Positions 45,516 through 55,675 of a stretch of DNA of 64,000 nucleotides are shown here, piece by piece. The stretch comes from Pseudoalteromonas sp. P1-25 (lineage in GTDB: Bacteria > Pseudomonadota > Gammaproteobacteria > Enterobacterales > Alteromonadaceae): contig NZ_LKDW01000003.1 in the NCBI RefSeq assembly GCF_001401805.1, positions 124,001-188,000 on the forward strand, written 5' to 3'. Under the pieces are notes generated by a model that was given only the letters and a program-made list of their open reading frames with translations, had not been told where the DNA came from and searched no databases. The translations under genes were made by a program, and so were the position numbers. Position 1 is the stretch's first letter. The number at the start of each line of letters is the position of its first letter.

Positions 45516-46004
45516 ATGTATCAGCATAAACAATATGCGGTGTTTATATTTTTTGTTTTAGCATGGATAGGCGGCTTTGTAGCCTTAGCCTGGAACTTAA
45601 TGGGGGCAGATGCGCCATTAATGGTATTTGCCGGTGTACTCGTTTTAGTTGGCTTTTTGTTTCATGGTTTAACTGTAAAAGTTGACGAGCAAACAATTAG
45701 TTGGGCTTTTGGTCCTGGCGTTGCGGGGCAACGATTAGCGCTTGCAGACATAGTAGAGGCTAAAGCGGTGCAAAACTCCTACCGCCACGGTATTGGTATT
45801 CGTATTACACATGATGGGTGGGTGTATTCTGTATCAGGCTTTAGTGCAGTGCAGCTAACCTTAAAAGACGGTACTAATTACCGAGTAGGAACAAACGATC
45901 AGCAAGGCTTATTACGTGCGCTTGAGGGTAAAATAACACCTAATGAAACGCCTTTAGAGCAACCGGCGCCAATAAAAACCGCGACCTACAACAATATGTT
46001 ATAA
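45516..46004 (+). CDS. Small membrane protein with PH-like soluble domain
   Basis: A 162-residue protein of unknown function. Two helices at about 8-27 and 33-52 are followed by a beta-rich soluble part (about 55-145: VKVDEQTISWAFGPGV, then a SVSGFSAVQLTLKDGTNYRVGT segment) that resembles bacterial PH-type domains. It lies 16 bases after the DUF481 gene and ends at a bidirectional terminator, so the three genes from 44324 probably share a transcript. I make no functional claim. Confidence 0.75.
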   Translation: MYQHKQYAVFIFFVLAWIGGFVALAWNLMGADAPLMVFAGVLVLVGFLFHGLTVKVDEQTISWAFGPGVAGQRLALADIVEAKAVQNSYRHGIGIRITHDGWVYSVSGFSAVQLTLKDGTNYRVGTNDQQGLLRALEGKITPNETPLEQPAPIKTATYNNML

Positions 46005-46029
46005 AAAAAAGCGCCTTAGGCGCTTTTTT
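46003..46029. terminator. Bidirectional terminator before slyD
   Basis: GCGCC (46011-46015) pairs with GGCGC (46019-46023), extended by A-run and T-run on the two sides. It ends both the plus-strand cluster and slyD. Confidence 0.87.
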
Positions 46030-46045
46030 ATCAACGGCACTATGA

Positions 46046-46531
46046 TTAGTGATCGTGACCACAACCGCCTTCACCGTGCACGTGGCCGTGCGCAAGCTCT
46101 TCTTCAGTTGCTTCGCGCACCTCTAAAATTTCTACATCAAAATTAAGAGTAATACCCGAAAGCGGGTGGTTGCCATCAACTATAACGTCTTCATCTTGAA
46201 TCTCGATAATCATTACAGATTGATCACCATCATCAGTTGACGCTCTAAATTGCATACCTACTTCAATCTCCATGCCATCAAACATTGACTTAGGCACCGC
46301 TTGCATTAGGTTATCGTGACGTTCGCCGTAACCTTCTTCAGGTTCTACTTTTACATTTAATGTATCACCGGCTTGCTTGCCTTGGAGTGCATTTTCAAGC
46401 CCTGGGATTAAGTAGCCTGTGCCAATAATAAAAACCAGTGGCTCGCCATCAAAAGAGTTATCAATGGTATTGCCATCGTTATCCAGTACTGAATAATGCA
46501 TTTTTACTACTGTGTTTGGTGCAACGATCAT
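46046..46531 (-). CDS. slyD: FKBP-type peptidyl-prolyl isomerase SlyD
   Basis: A 161-residue FKBP-fold isomerase and chaperone. The FKBP core with its inserted flap (IF) domain spans about 1-140 (MHYSVLDNDGNTIDNSF, LIPGLENALQGKQAGD). The C-terminus is rich in His and Gly with one Cys (HGHVHGEGGCGHDH), a shortened version of the metal-binding tail that E. coli SlyD (196 residues) uses for nickel delivery. ATG 46531 is chosen because AGGA lies six bases before it; ATG 46537 directly touches that AGGA. No hydrogenase genes are in view. Confidence 0.9.
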   Translation of the reverse strand: MIVAPNTVVKMHYSVLDNDGNTIDNSFDGEPLVFIIGTGYLIPGLENALQGKQAGDTLNVKVEPEEGYGERHDNLMQAVPKSMFDGMEIEVGMQFRASTDDGDQSVMIIEIQDEDVIVDGNHPLSGITLNFDVEILEVREATEEELAHGHVHGEGGCGHDH

Positions 46532-46543
46532 AGTCATTCCTAT

Positions 46544-47455
46544 TTATTCATCTTCAAGAGAGTAAGGTAGAGGCAGAATGCTTAGCTCTACCTGAGGGGT
46601 GTGCTTTGCACGAAGTACGTGTGTACTTGGTGTATCGTTTGGCAGCACAACAAGGCCAAATAAGGTTTGGCTATTTTCGTTATAGCTTTGGGCAATTAGT
46701 TTACCAGCGCGGCGCCAGTTCTCGCCCACTTGGGTTTCAAGCTCTGGCTCTTCAAGTAGGCCATCACTTTTACCTGTAACAATATACATAGCGCGTTTGT
46801 TTTTACCTAGGTACTTCATACGGGCAACGGTTTCTTGGCCGGTGTAACAGCCTTTTTTAAAACTAATGCCGTTAATCGCCTGAAGATTCACCATTTGTGG
46901 TACGTATTCGCCAATGGCGTCACTATTTAGCTGTGGCTCGCCCGCTTTTATAGCGGCCTCTTGCCATAGCGCGCAGTTATCTAAAGTAGACACATCATCT
47001 GGCATACTAAATTGGCTATCAACCATTAATAAAACGCGATTTGGCGCTAATTTTAGTGCTTTACCGCTTGGAAAGTCACAGGCTGTTTGCTCGTCAGAAA
47101 AACGAATATCGAGCTTTTCAAGCACTGGGGCTAAATCGTCACTGATCAACCCAATTAGTCTATTCGTAGAGATATCTATATCTACTTTGGCAAACACAGC
47201 GTATTTTTTTAGCTCGATAAGCGATTGCTCTACCTCAGGCTGTGAGCCTGCTAGGTAATAACTATCTTGATGGGAAAATAATTTAAACACACCCCACAGC
47301 TTGCCTTTGGCACTGCAGTGGCCAGCCCATAAATAATTGCTGTTAGATAGTTTATTGAGATCTTGAGTAATTTGTCCGTGAAGATAAGACAATTTATCCG
47401 CACCGGTTAGGCTAATAAGCTGGTGAGATAACGGACATGCATAAACGCTCGACAT
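46544..47455 (-). CDS. ygfZ: Folate-binding tRNA-modifying protein YgfZ
   Basis: A 303-residue GcvT-like folate-binding protein needed for maintenance of some iron-sulfur enzymes, including MiaB-dependent tRNA modification. The family signature KGCYTGQETVARMKY, with the conserved Cys, is at about 220-235. ATG 47455 is chosen because AGAAGG stands six bases upstream and MSSVYACPLSHQ aligns with the family N-terminus; a longer frame from 47509 adds a spurious hydrophobic segment. It is divergent from sdhE, the standard ygfZ/sdhE arrangement, and 12 bases upstream of slyD. Confidence 0.94.
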   Translation of the reverse strand: MSSVYACPLSHQLISLTGADKLSYLHGQITQDLNKLSNSNYLWAGHCSAKGKLWGVFKLFSHQDSYYLAGSQPEVEQSLIELKKYAVFAKVDIDISTNRLIGLISDDLAPVLEKLDIRFSDEQTACDFPSGKALKLAPNRVLLMVDSQFSMPDDVSTLDNCALWQEAAIKAGEPQLNSDAIGEYVPQMVNLQAINGISFKKGCYTGQETVARMKYLGKNKRAMYIVTGKSDGLLEEPELETQVGENWRRAGKLIAQSYNENSQTLFGLVVLPNDTPSTHVLRAKHTPQVELSILPLPYSLEDE

Positions 47456-47616
47456 AAAAACCTTCTGTGCAATACAAATGAGTAGACATAATAACGCAGT
47501 TATAACCAAGGGTACAGCAACGAAGCTGGGCAGTTTTTATTATTTGGCCAATGATTAATAGCTGCTAATTATGCAGGTATTTGTTAAACTCAGGGCAATT
47601 AAGTATGAGGTTTAAA

Positions 47617-47868
47617 ATGACTGAAATTCATAGTAAAGCACGTATACGCTGGGCTTGTCGCCGCGGCATGTTAGAGTTAGATGTTTTGTTTATGCCATTT
47701 GTCGAGCAGGCATATGATTCATTAAATGCACAGCAACAGGCTGTATTTCAGCGTTTGCTAACCCAAGAAGACCCTGATTTGTTTGCATGGTTTATGGGCC
47801 ATGAAGAATGTAAAGATGCTGAGCTTAATACTATGGTATCGCTAATTTTAGACCGAGTACGTGTATAG
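47617..47868 (+). CDS. sdhE: FAD assembly factor SdhE
   Basis: An 83-residue helical protein that promotes covalent FAD attachment to succinate dehydrogenase and fumarate reductase. The essential RGxxE motif is present as RGMLE near residues 15-19, followed by the typical LFMPFVEQAYD and WFMGHEECKD segments. AGG at 47608-47610 precedes ATG 47617. Its stop overlaps the start of the ygfX-like gene. Confidence 0.94.
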   Translation: MTEIHSKARIRWACRRGMLELDVLFMPFVEQAYDSLNAQQQAVFQRLLTQEDPDLFAWFMGHEECKDAELNTMVSLILDRVRV

Positions 47869-48280
47869 GTTTACAGTAGTAAATAACAAAGCAGAACATC
47901 GGCCTGTGGTGCTGTTTTTCTGCTTATTGAGTGTTGTAATAGGGCTTTACTTGAGCTCTTTTTTTAGCATTGTTGTCTGTTTAACTCTAAATGCAATTGC
48001 ACTTTGCTGGGTATGGCAAAAAATACTCGCAATTCACCCAGATAGTGGCGTTATTATTTTAGAGCATAAACAAATACGCTTTGAAAACGAAAACGTAAAG
48101 ATTCAAGGGCAAATCACCCCAAAAACTATCATATTAAATACCAGTGTATGGCTACATATTAAAGGCTTTAATAAACGTCAGTGGTTAATTATCTCAGCCA
48201 ATAGTGTGAACAATCAAAGCTACGCGCGGTTAAAGCGCGCAGCTTTGATTGCTATTAATGGCGAGGAGGAGTCAAAATAG
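47861..48280 (+). CDS. ygfX: YgfX-like membrane protein
   Basis: A 139-residue protein with two adjacent membrane helices (about 17-33 and 35-52) and a soluble C-terminal part, as in YgfX (CptA). In E. coli, ygfX follows sdhE, and its product was reported as a toxin-like inhibitor of cell-shape proteins. The GTG start at 47861 lies inside the end of sdhE. The 3' end overlaps the convergent nadB by 26 bases. The name rests on synteny and topology more than on strong sequence match. Confidence 0.78.
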   Translation: MYRFTVVNNKAEHRPVVLFFCLLSVVIGLYLSSFFSIVVCLTLNAIALCWVWQKILAIHPDSGVIILEHKQIRFENENVKIQGQITPKTIILNTSVWLHIKGFNKRQWLIISANSVNNQSYARLKRAALIAINGEEESK

Positions 48281-49865
48281 TAGGTGTTGGGTTTTCATTT
48301 TGCTCAGGGTAGTCAATTGTATAGTGTAAGCCTCGACTTTCTTTACGTTGCATTGCGCTTCTAATAATAAGTTCGGCTACTTGCACTAAATTACGAAGCT
48401 CCAATAAGTTATTACTGACTCTAAAGTTTGCGTAATAATCATGTATCTCTTGCTGCAATAATTCAACACGATGTAGTGCTCGCTCTAGGCGTTTAGTTGA
48501 GCGCACAATACCTACGTAATCCCACATAAATAATCGCAGCTCGTGCCAATTATGGGTAATAACAATTTCTTCATCAGAATTACTGACTCGGCTTTCATCC
48601 CAGCTTGGAAGTGCAAGAGGTTCAGGCGCCTTATCGAGCTTACTTAAAATATCTTTCGCAGCAGCATGGGCAAATACAATGCACTCTAATAGTGAATTGC
48701 TCGCCATACGGTTTGCACCGTGCAAACCCGTGTAGGCAACTTCGCCTACAGCGTATAAGTTATCTAAATCAGTTTTACCGTTAAAGTCACTCATTACACC
48801 GCCACAGGTGTAATGCGCAGCAGGTACAACCGGAATAGCCTCTTTGGTTATATCCAGCCCTACACTTAAACATTTTGCGTAAATAGTCGGGAAGTGCTCA
48901 ATGATAAAGTCTTTATCTTTGTGGCTAATATCTAGGTACACACAATTTGCACCTAAACGTTTCATTTCAAAGTCGATAGCCCGAGCCACTATGTCGCGCG
49001 GAGCAAGCTCTTCTCTATCATCAAAGTCTTTCATAAAGCGGGTGCCGTCGGGGCGCTTTAAATACGCACCTTCGCCACGCATGGCTTCGGTAATTAAAAA
49101 GTTTTGCAGTTCAGGGTGATAAAGGCTGGTGGGATGAAATTGATTAAATTCCATATTGGCTACTCTACAACCTGCACGCCATGCCATGGCAATACCGTCA
49201 CCGCTAGATACATCAGGGTTTGAAGTGTATAAATACACCTTGCTTGCTCCCCCTGTAGCGAGCGCTACAAACTTAGCGGAGATAGTTTCTACTTTTTTTG
49301 CTTTTTTATTCCACACGTACATGCCATGAATATGCGAACCTGGTTTACCTAAGCTTTTATCACTAATCAAATCGATGGCATTATATTGCTCGAGTAGGGT
49401 AATGTTTTTATGCGCTTTAACTTGGCTAATCAACGTGGTTTGTACAGCCTTACCAGTGGCATCGGCTGCATGTAAAATACGACGATGGCTGTGTCCGCCT
49501 TCGCGGGTTAAATGGAAGCGCTCTTTTCCTTTACTATCAAACTCCATATCAAAAGGAACGCCTTGCTCAATGAGCCATTGTAGACACTGGTGCGCATTAC
49601 TTGCTGTATAATGCACCGCTTCTCGGTCACATAAACCGCCGCCGGCATCGAGAGTGTCTTCAACATGCGATTCTATGCTGTCGTTTTTTTTATCAAATAC
49701 TGCGGCAATCCCGCCTTGTGCATACAGTGTCGAGCCTTCGGTGAGGGCCCCTTTACTGATCACAGTAACATTACAATAGTTAGCTAAAGACAATGCAAGC
49801 GATAAGCCGGCCGCGCCGCTACCGATAATAGCGACATCAGCAATATGATGTTTATTTTGGTTCAT
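48255..49865 (-). CDS. nadB: L-aspartate oxidase NadB
   Basis: NadB oxidises L-aspartate to iminoaspartate with FAD, the first step of bacterial NAD synthesis. It is 536 residues, the normal length. The FAD-binding [16 protein letters not shown] is at about 13-28, followed by [13 protein letters not shown], and the active-site region HFHTSLYHP-type sequence appears as [11 protein letters not shown]. The C-terminal helical domain is intact. It is divergent from rpoE, the same arrangement as in E. coli. Its last 26 bases overlap ygfX. Confidence 0.97.
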   Translation of the reverse strand: MNQNKHHIADVAIIGSGAAGLSLALSLANYCNVTVISKGALTEGSTLYAQGGIAAVFDKKNDSIESHVEDTLDAGGGLCDREAVHYTASNAHQCLQWLIEQGVPFDMEFDSKGKERFHLTREGGHSHRRILHAADATGKAVQTTLISQVKAHKNITLLEQYNAIDLISDKSLGKPGSHIHGMYVWNKKAKKVETISAKFVALATGGASKVYLYTSNPDVSSGDGIAMAWRAGCRVANMEFNQFHPTSLYHPELQNFLITEAMRGEGAYLKRPDGTRFMKDFDDREELAPRDIVARAIDFEMKRLGANCVYLDISHKDKDFIIEHFPTIYAKCLSVGLDITKEAIPVVPAAHYTCGGVMSDFNGKTDLDNLYAVGEVAYTGLHGANRMASNSLLECIVFAHAAAKDILSKLDKAPEPLALPSWDESRVSNSDEEIVITHNWHELRLFMWDYVGIVRSTKRLERALHRVELLQQEIHDYYANFRVSNNLLELRNLVQVAELIIRSAMQRKESRGLHYTIDYPEQNENPTPTILTPPRH

Positions 49866-50017
49866 GTCAGAGGTACTTTGCGGTTACAATGCTCAAATTA
49901 GAGCAATATTTGTTTTTAATAATGTAGTTGTATCATATTTGTCATATTACTATGTAGTGATTTTAATGGCTTAGCGGCGTTATTTAAGACTATTTTATAA
50001 AAAAAGAATATTAAGCA

Positions 50018-50044
50018 GAACTTTTTATTCATAAAGAGGTCAGA
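50018..50044 (+). promoter_or_regulatory. Sigma-E-dependent promoter of rpoE
   Basis: GAACTT (50018-50023) and TCAGA (50040-50044) are separated by 16 bases. This fits the sigma-E consensus (GGAACTT, 15-16 bases, TCTGA/TCAAA) and matches the spacing of the autoregulated E. coli rpoE promoter. The transcript would start near 50050-50052. Confidence 0.82.
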
Positions 50045-50110
50045 GTATTTGTGAACAATGGCGACACTATGAATAACCAGCAAGAATCAAACAGAGGAGT
50101 ACCGGCTCGA

Positions 50111-50692
50111 ATGAGCGAGCAGGAATTAGATTTAGCGCTTGTAAAAAGGGTCCAGCAAGGAGATAAAAACGCCTTCAACCTATTAGTAAAGAAGTATCAG
50201 AACAAAATTGCAGGGTTGATTTCACGTTATGTGTCTAACCAAGGCGATATTGCAGATGTAGCACAAGAGGCATTTATTAAGGCCTACCGTGCACTTCCAA
50301 ACTTTAGAGGTGATAGTGCCTTTTATACGTGGTTATACCGTATTGCCGTTAATTGTGCTAAAAATTATTTAGTAGCTCAGGGCCGTAAACCGCCAGCAAA
50401 CGATATAGACGCTGAAGATGCCGAGTTTTATGACGGCGCGGATTCGATGCGTTCTAACGCATCGCCTGAGAACTTACTGTTAAGCGACGAAGTACGCGCT
50501 GTTATTTTTAATACGATTGATAGTTTGCCTGAAGACCTTAAAACCGCGATTACCCTAAGAGAAATCGAAGGGATGAGCTATGAAGAAATAGCCGTGGTAA
50601 TGGATTGCCCTGTTGGGACAGTACGTTCGCGTATTTTTAGAGCCCGAGAAGCAATAGATAATAAATTAAACCCATTAATAGGCGAGTCTTAG
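50111..50692 (+). CDS. rpoE: RNA polymerase sigma-E factor
   Basis: Extracytoplasmic-function sigma factor that responds to misfolded outer-membrane proteins. Regions 2 and 4 are complete (DVAQEAFIKAYRALPNFRGD; GMSYEEIAVVMDCPVGTVRSRIFRAREA). ATG 50111 gives 193 residues starting MSEQELDLALVKRVQQGD, which aligns with E. coli RpoE (191 residues). GTG 50051 and ATG 50069 are in frame upstream, but the sigma-E promoter would start transcription at about 50051, making the GTG start unlikely. No ideal Shine-Dalgarno is visible: AGAGGAG at 50093-50099 is eleven bases away. It heads the rpoE-rseABC operon. Confidence 0.94.
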   Translation: MSEQELDLALVKRVQQGDKNAFNLLVKKYQNKIAGLISRYVSNQGDIADVAQEAFIKAYRALPNFRGDSAFYTWLYRIAVNCAKNYLVAQGRKPPANDIDAEDAEFYDGADSMRSNASPENLLLSDEVRAVIFNTIDSLPEDLKTAITLREIEGMSYEEIAVVMDCPVGTVRSRIFRAREAIDNKLNPLIGES

Positions 50693-50693
50693 T

Positions 50694-51320
50694 ATGACAA
50701 AAGCACACGTTAACAAGTTGGATAGCGAAACGTTATCAGCATTACTTGACGGCGAACAACACCTTGCAGAGGGTAAAATTTCTGATGAAGATGTTGCTAC
50801 GTTTGGTCGATATGCGCTAATTGGTGATGCGATGCGTGCTCAAAAAAATAACAACGACATACACATCGATATAAGCGAAAACATAGCTTTAGCACTTGAA
50901 AGTGAGCCTGTGTATGCCGATTTCACTCAATCAACAGTAAAGAACGCTCCAGATACCGAGCAAAGTGAAGCGCAGCAAGATAATAAAGTTGTGGCGTTTA
51001 ACTGGCGCAGGCCGGTGGCACAACTTGCTATTGCTGCAAGCGTAGCTATGTTTGCCATTGTTGGCGTAAATACCTTACCACAAGGGGCGGGCGAGCAAGA
51101 AAGCGAAATTCCGCTGTTACAAACTACCCCGTTAACTGGTATGGCATCACCGGTGAGCTATTCATCAGAACCTGCTCTTGAAAATGCTGAGCAAGGTTTA
51201 CGCGAATTACAGCAACAACGCATTGGCGCGTTAGTTTTAGAGCATCAACGTCAAGCACGTGTTGCACACTCTTTGCAAACAGCGCAAAATAGCGACAAAG
51301 CGCAAGAGGAAAAAAACTAA
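50694..51320 (+). CDS. rseA: Anti-sigma-E factor RseA
   Basis: A single-pass inner-membrane protein, 208 residues. The cytoplasmic N-terminal domain (about 1-98) that binds RpoE begins with the typical LDSETLSALLDGE segment. One helix follows at about 105-122 (QLAIAASVAMFAIVGVN), then a periplasmic domain that is the target of DegS and is protected by RseB. The periplasmic end is rich in Gln, as often seen. The start is just after the rpoE stop, so translation is likely coupled. Confidence 0.94.
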   Translation: MTKAHVNKLDSETLSALLDGEQHLAEGKISDEDVATFGRYALIGDAMRAQKNNNDIHIDISENIALALESEPVYADFTQSTVKNAPDTEQSEAQQDNKVVAFNWRRPVAQLAIAASVAMFAIVGVNTLPQGAGEQESEIPLLQTTPLTGMASPVSYSSEPALENAEQGLRELQQQRIGALVLEHQRQARVAHSLQTAQNSDKAQEEKN

Positions 51321-51324
51321 TTAA

Positions 51325-52275
51325 ATGAAAGTAATTACTTTTGTTCTGTCGTTAGTAGTAAGCTTTACTGTTTTTGCTAACGACACAAACCCCGCCAAAG
51401 ATTTACTACTTAACATGGCAAACGCTGTGCATACCCGTAATTTTGACGCTTCCTTTGTGGTGGTAAAGGGTAAAGCAATGGAACCCTACCGCTGGGTTCA
51501 TGCAAAGCAAGGTGAAACAGAGCTTGAGCATTTAAGTTTACTTAATGGCGCGGGCTTAGAAATGGTTAGAATTAACGACCAAGTTACCTACTTTGAACCG
51601 CAATCTCAGCCATACTCTATCAATACAGATTCTATTGCAGGGCCAATACCGGAAGTACTATTTAAAGATATTGAAGCGCTAAGTGCCCAATACGATTTTG
51701 TACTAGGCGGCAAAGGGCGTATTGCAGGGCGAGCTGCGCAACTAGTGAGAATAGAATCAAAAGATGAACACAAATATAACTATTGGATTTGGCTTGATAC
51801 TGAGTCGTCACTGTTGTTAAAAGCCGCTTATGTTAACCACCAAGGCGAAGCCCTAGAGCAGCTGCAGTTAACCCATATTAGTGTAACAGAGCAGCCGGCT
51901 CCGATGATTTTAGAAGTCCTAAATCGTAATTTCCCAACGCCGTTACCTGGTAATGCATTGGAAGGTGAAAAAAGCAGTGCCACAAACTGGCACATTGGCT
52001 GGTTGCCTAGTGGTTTTAAATTACTAAAATCAGATCGTCATAAGCTTGATTTAAACAACGAGCTTACCGATTATTATTTATATTCAGATGGGTTTGTTGA
52101 AATATCTGTTTTTGTACAGCGCCCCTTACCGGGTCGTCGCTTAAGTGGATCATTAACATCTGGCGCAACGACAATTTATGTGCATAATGGCGGAAACTTT
52201 GATGTATCTGTTGTTGGTAATGTGCCAAGCCAAACCGCCAAAGCAATTGCAGAGTCGGTGACTCGCGCATTATAA
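51325..52275 (+). CDS. rseB: Sigma-E regulatory protein RseB
   Basis: A periplasmic 316-residue protein that binds RseA and blocks its cleavage until it detects mislocalised lipopolysaccharide or outer-membrane protein. A signal peptide (about 1-18, ending VFA) is followed by a large LolA-like domain and a smaller C-terminal domain with GWLPSGFKLL. It starts five bases after rseA. Confidence 0.95.
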   Translation: MKVITFVLSLVVSFTVFANDTNPAKDLLLNMANAVHTRNFDASFVVVKGKAMEPYRWVHAKQGETELEHLSLLNGAGLEMVRINDQVTYFEPQSQPYSINTDSIAGPIPEVLFKDIEALSAQYDFVLGGKGRIAGRAAQLVRIESKDEHKYNYWIWLDTESSLLLKAAYVNHQGEALEQLQLTHISVTEQPAPMILEVLNRNFPTPLPGNALEGEKSSATNWHIGWLPSGFKLLKSDRHKLDLNNELTDYYLYSDGFVEISVFVQRPLPGRRLSGSLTSGATTIYVHNGGNFDVSVVGNVPSQTAKAIAESVTRAL

Positions 52276-52294
52276 ACAATTCGTAAGGGTTGTT

Positions 52295-52744
52295 ATGATT
52301 GAACAAACACTTACAGTGGTAGCCCTAGAAGGCTCCACTGCTCACTTAGAAGCCCAGCAAAAAAAGGCCTGCGAAGGGTGTAATGGACGCTGTGGCTCAC
52401 AAGTTTTTGCCAAACTTTTTGGTAGTGATAAAAAAACCTTTCCATATCAATTTGATACCCCTGTTGAAGTAGGCCAAAAAGTCACGCTCTCATTAGATGA
52501 TTCGCATTTAGTAAAACATGCCTTTGCTGTATATATGCTGCCTTTATTCTTAGGCTTAGCGTTGGCATTTGTTAGTGCCGAATTACTACTTTTAGCGCAG
52601 GGATGGCAAATTTTATTCGCCGCTTTGGGTGGAGTATGTGGTTATTTTTTAGCTAAAAGCAAAGTGAAAACATTAAGACACGATGTAAAAGTGATAAAAA
52701 TTCATCCAATTAGCCTTCCTTTAACGCAAATAGATGGTGATTAA
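52295..52744 (+). CDS. rseC: SoxR-reducing system / sigma-E operon protein RseC
   Basis: A 149-residue inner-membrane protein. The N-terminal cysteine cluster (KKACEGCNGRCGS, three Cys at about residues 25-32) is typical of RseC and may bind an iron-sulfur centre. Two helices follow at about 75-95 and 100-118. E. coli RseC has a minor role in sigma-E activity and in SoxR reduction. It is the last gene of the rpoE operon; 189 bases with no clear terminator separate it from lepA. Confidence 0.92.
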   Translation: MIEQTLTVVALEGSTAHLEAQQKKACEGCNGRCGSQVFAKLFGSDKKTFPYQFDTPVEVGQKVTLSLDDSHLVKHAFAVYMLPLFLGLALAFVSAELLLLAQGWQILFAALGGVCGYFLAKSKVKTLRHDVKVIKIHPISLPLTQIDGD

Positions 52745-52933
52745 GGCCAATTAAATGTAAAATTGCCGTTTTATACCAGAGTAACTTGGAAATACAGGGT
52801 AAAAAGGCAATTAATAATTTGGTTATACAATGCGTATTTAGCCATTTATATTGCACTTTTGCTCAATAAGTATTTTCAAGTCACTCAGGTGTTCGTACTT
52901 AGCCTATTAAAATAGAAGTTTAGAATCCAGTTT

Positions 52934-54721
52934 ATGAAGCATATCCGTAATTTTTCGATCATCGCCCATATCGACCATGGTAAATCGACCCTTTCAGATC
53001 GTTTGATCCAGGTTTGTGGTGGCTTAACAGACCGCGAAATGCAAAAGCAAGTGTTAGATTCAATGGACATCGAGCGTGAGCGTGGTATTACCATTAAGGC
53101 GCAAAGCGTAACACTTAACTACACTGCTAACGATGGCGAAACCTATCAACTTAACTTTATCGATACACCAGGGCACGTTGACTTTACTTACGAAGTTTCT
53201 CGCTCGTTAGCGGCATGTGAAGGTGCGCTTTTAGTAGTAGATGCCGGACAAGGTGTTGAAGCTCAAACGCTGGCAAACTGCTACACCGCCATTGAAATGG
53301 ATTTAGAAGTAATCCCTGTATTAAATAAAATAGATTTACCACAAGCCGATCCACTTCGAGTAGCGGAAGAAATTGAAGATATTATTGGTATAGATGCCCT
53401 AGATGCCGTGCAATGTAGTGCAAAAACCGGTGTGGGTATTGCAGAAGTACTTGAAATGATTGTTAAAGACATCCCGCCACCGGTAGGTGAGAAAGATGAA
53501 CCTTTACAAGCGCTTATTATTGACTCATGGTTTGACCCATACCAAGGTGTTGTATCACTAGTACGTATTAAGCATGGTGAACTACGTGCTGGCGACAAAA
53601 TAAAAATAATGTCAAACGAGCAAGTTCATATAGCTGATCACGTGGGGATCTTTACCCCTAAACAAACCAACACAGGTATTTTACGTACTGGCGAAGTAGG
53701 GTTTGTTATTGCTGGTATTAAAGAAATACACGGTGCTCCAGTCGGGGATACCATCACACATCAAAAAAATGCGGCACCAGAGCGTTTACCAGGCTTTCAA
53801 AAAATTAAGCCGCAGGTCTATGCTGGCATGTTCCCAATCGCCTCAGATGATTACGAGTCGTTTCGTGATGCACTAAATAAACTAAGCTTAAATGATGCAT
53901 CGTTGTTTTTTGAACCAGAAAACTCAACCGCACTTGGTTTTGGTTTCCGTTGTGGCTTTTTAGGTATGCTACACATGGAAATTATTCAAGAACGTCTAGA
54001 GCGTGAATACGATATTGATTTAATTACCACCGCGCCTACTGTAATCTACGAAGTAGTTACTAAAGAAGGTACGCGTCAAATCGACAACCCGTCTGACTTA
54101 CCGGCGGTTAATGATATTGTAGAAATACGTGAGCCGGTAGTAGAAGCTAATATACTTGTGCCTCAAGAGTTTTTAGGTAGCGTAATAACGCTGTGTATCG
54201 AAAAGCGTGGTGTTCAAACTAAAATGAGTTATCACGGCAAGCAGGTCGCTGTAACTTATGAGCTACCTATGGCTGAAGTGGTTATGGACTTTTTTGATAA
54301 ATTAAAGTCAACCAGTCGTGGTTTTGCATCGCTTGATTACAACTTTAAGCACTTTCAAACATCAGACATGGTGCGTGTTGATATACTTATTAATGGCGAA
54401 CGCGTTGATGCACTCGCTATTATTGTACACAGAGATAGTGCTCAATCGCGTGGTCGTCAGCTTGCTGATGCGCTTAAAGAGCTTATTCCGCGTCAAATGT
54501 TTGATATTGCGATTCAAGCTGCAATAGGACAACATGTTATTGCGCGTACCACGGTTAAGCAATTACGTAAAAATGTAATCGCTAAGTGTTACGGTGGTGA
54601 CGTGAGCCGTAAGAAAAAGCTATTGCAAAAGCAAAAAGATGGTAAAAAACGAATGAAGCAATTGGGTAACGTAGAAGTACCGCAAGAAGCGTTTCTAGCT
54701 ATTTTGAAAGTTGGTAAATAA
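52934..54721 (+). CDS. lepA: Elongation factor 4 (LepA)
   Basis: A 595-residue translational GTPase that acts on ribosomes, affecting initiation and back-translocation under ionic stress. G1 AHIDHGKST (about 11-19), DTPGHVDF and NKIDLPQA are intact, and the LepA-specific C-terminal domain ends with [21 protein letters not shown]. It is followed closely by lepB, the conserved lepA-lepB pair. Confidence 0.97.
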   Translation: MKHIRNFSIIAHIDHGKSTLSDRLIQVCGGLTDREMQKQVLDSMDIERERGITIKAQSVTLNYTANDGETYQLNFIDTPGHVDFTYEVSRSLAACEGALLVVDAGQGVEAQTLANCYTAIEMDLEVIPVLNKIDLPQADPLRVAEEIEDIIGIDALDAVQCSAKTGVGIAEVLEMIVKDIPPPVGEKDEPLQALIIDSWFDPYQGVVSLVRIKHGELRAGDKIKIMSNEQVHIADHVGIFTPKQTNTGILRTGEVGFVIAGIKEIHGAPVGDTITHQKNAAPERLPGFQKIKPQVYAGMFPIASDDYESFRDALNKLSLNDASLFFEPENSTALGFGFRCGFLGMLHMEIIQERLEREYDIDLITTAPTVIYEVVTKEGTRQIDNPSDLPAVNDIVEIREPVVEANILVPQEFLGSVITLCIEKRGVQTKMSYHGKQVAVTYELPMAEVVMDFFDKLKSTSRGFASLDYNFKHFQTSDMVRVDILINGERVDALAIIVHRDSAQSRGRQLADALKELIPRQMFDIAIQAAIGQHVIARTTVKQLRKNVIAKCYGGDVSRKKKLLQKQKDGKKRMKQLGNVEVPQEAFLAILKVGK

Positions 54722-54737
54722 AAACAAAGGATTATAG

Positions 54738-55673
54738 ATGGCTGGTTATTTCTCAGTTTTATTGGTGTTATTAACATTAGGCTCAGGTTTAATATGGTTA
54801 ATTGACCACCTAATGTATGCGCCAAAAAGGCAAGAGCGATTAGCGCTTGCCCAAACATCTGCCGGTGGCCAGCTTGATGAAGAAACAGCGGCGTTAATTG
54901 CACCTGAGCCGGCTATTACAGAAACTGCAAAATCGATTTTTCCGATGATTGCAGCTATTACTATTTTTAGGTCGTTTATTTTTGAGCCTTTTCAAATACC
55001 ATCAGGTTCAATGATGCCAACCCTATTAGTGGGCGACTTTATTTTAGTGCAAAAGTACTCATACGGGATTAAAGACCCGGTATGGCGAAGCCAGCTTGTA
55101 GATGTAGGCGAGCCTGAACGTGGCGATATTGTTGTTTTTAAATACCCATTAGATGAGCGAGTAGATTATATAAAACGTGCTATTGGTTTACCGGGCGATA
55201 AAATTGTTTATCGTGATAAACGTTTGTATATTCAACCTAATTGTAAAGAAGGTGAGACCCAGCAAGGTGACCTACTTTGCAATGAGTTTAATAAAATTGA
55301 TTTTAAATTAATTAACGATAATGAGTTTAAACAAGGCCAAATGTCGCTTGCGCGTGTAAATGAAGATTTAACGACACTCAAGCATGACATTTTAATCAAC
55401 CCACGCGCACCTGAACGTAAAGGGCGTTACTATCAGCAACCAGGTACTCCTTCTGATGAATGGACCGTACCCGCTGATCATTATTTTATGATGGGTGATA
55501 ACCGCGACAACAGCCAAGATAGTCGCTTTTGGGGCTTTGTACCAAAAGAAAACTTGGTGGGTAAAGCTGTCTTTATATGGATGAGTTTTGAATTTGAAAA
55601 TGGCCCAGATGATGTTTTACCAGGATGGGTTCCAACTGGTGTTCGTTTTGAACGCCTAGGTAATATTCAGTAA
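54738..55673 (+). CDS. lepB: Signal peptidase I
   Basis: Leader peptidase, 311 residues, which removes signal peptides at the inner membrane. Two N-terminal helices (about 4-22 and 66-86) precede the periplasmic catalytic domain. The Ser-Lys dyad is seen in PSGSMMPTL (Ser near residue 93) and [10 protein letters not shown]...[12 protein letters not shown] (Lys near 150). Box [12 protein letters not shown], is present. It lies two bases upstream of rnc. Confidence 0.97.
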   Translation: MAGYFSVLLVLLTLGSGLIWLIDHLMYAPKRQERLALAQTSAGGQLDEETAALIAPEPAITETAKSIFPMIAAITIFRSFIFEPFQIPSGSMMPTLLVGDFILVQKYSYGIKDPVWRSQLVDVGEPERGDIVVFKYPLDERVDYIKRAIGLPGDKIVYRDKRLYIQPNCKEGETQQGDLLCNEFNKIDFKLINDNEFKQGQMSLARVNEDLTTLKHDILINPRAPERKGRYYQQPGTPSDEWTVPADHYFMMGDNRDNSQDSRFWGFVPKENLVGKAVFIWMSFEFENGPDDVLPGWVPTGVRFERLGNIQ

Positions 55674-55675
55674 CA

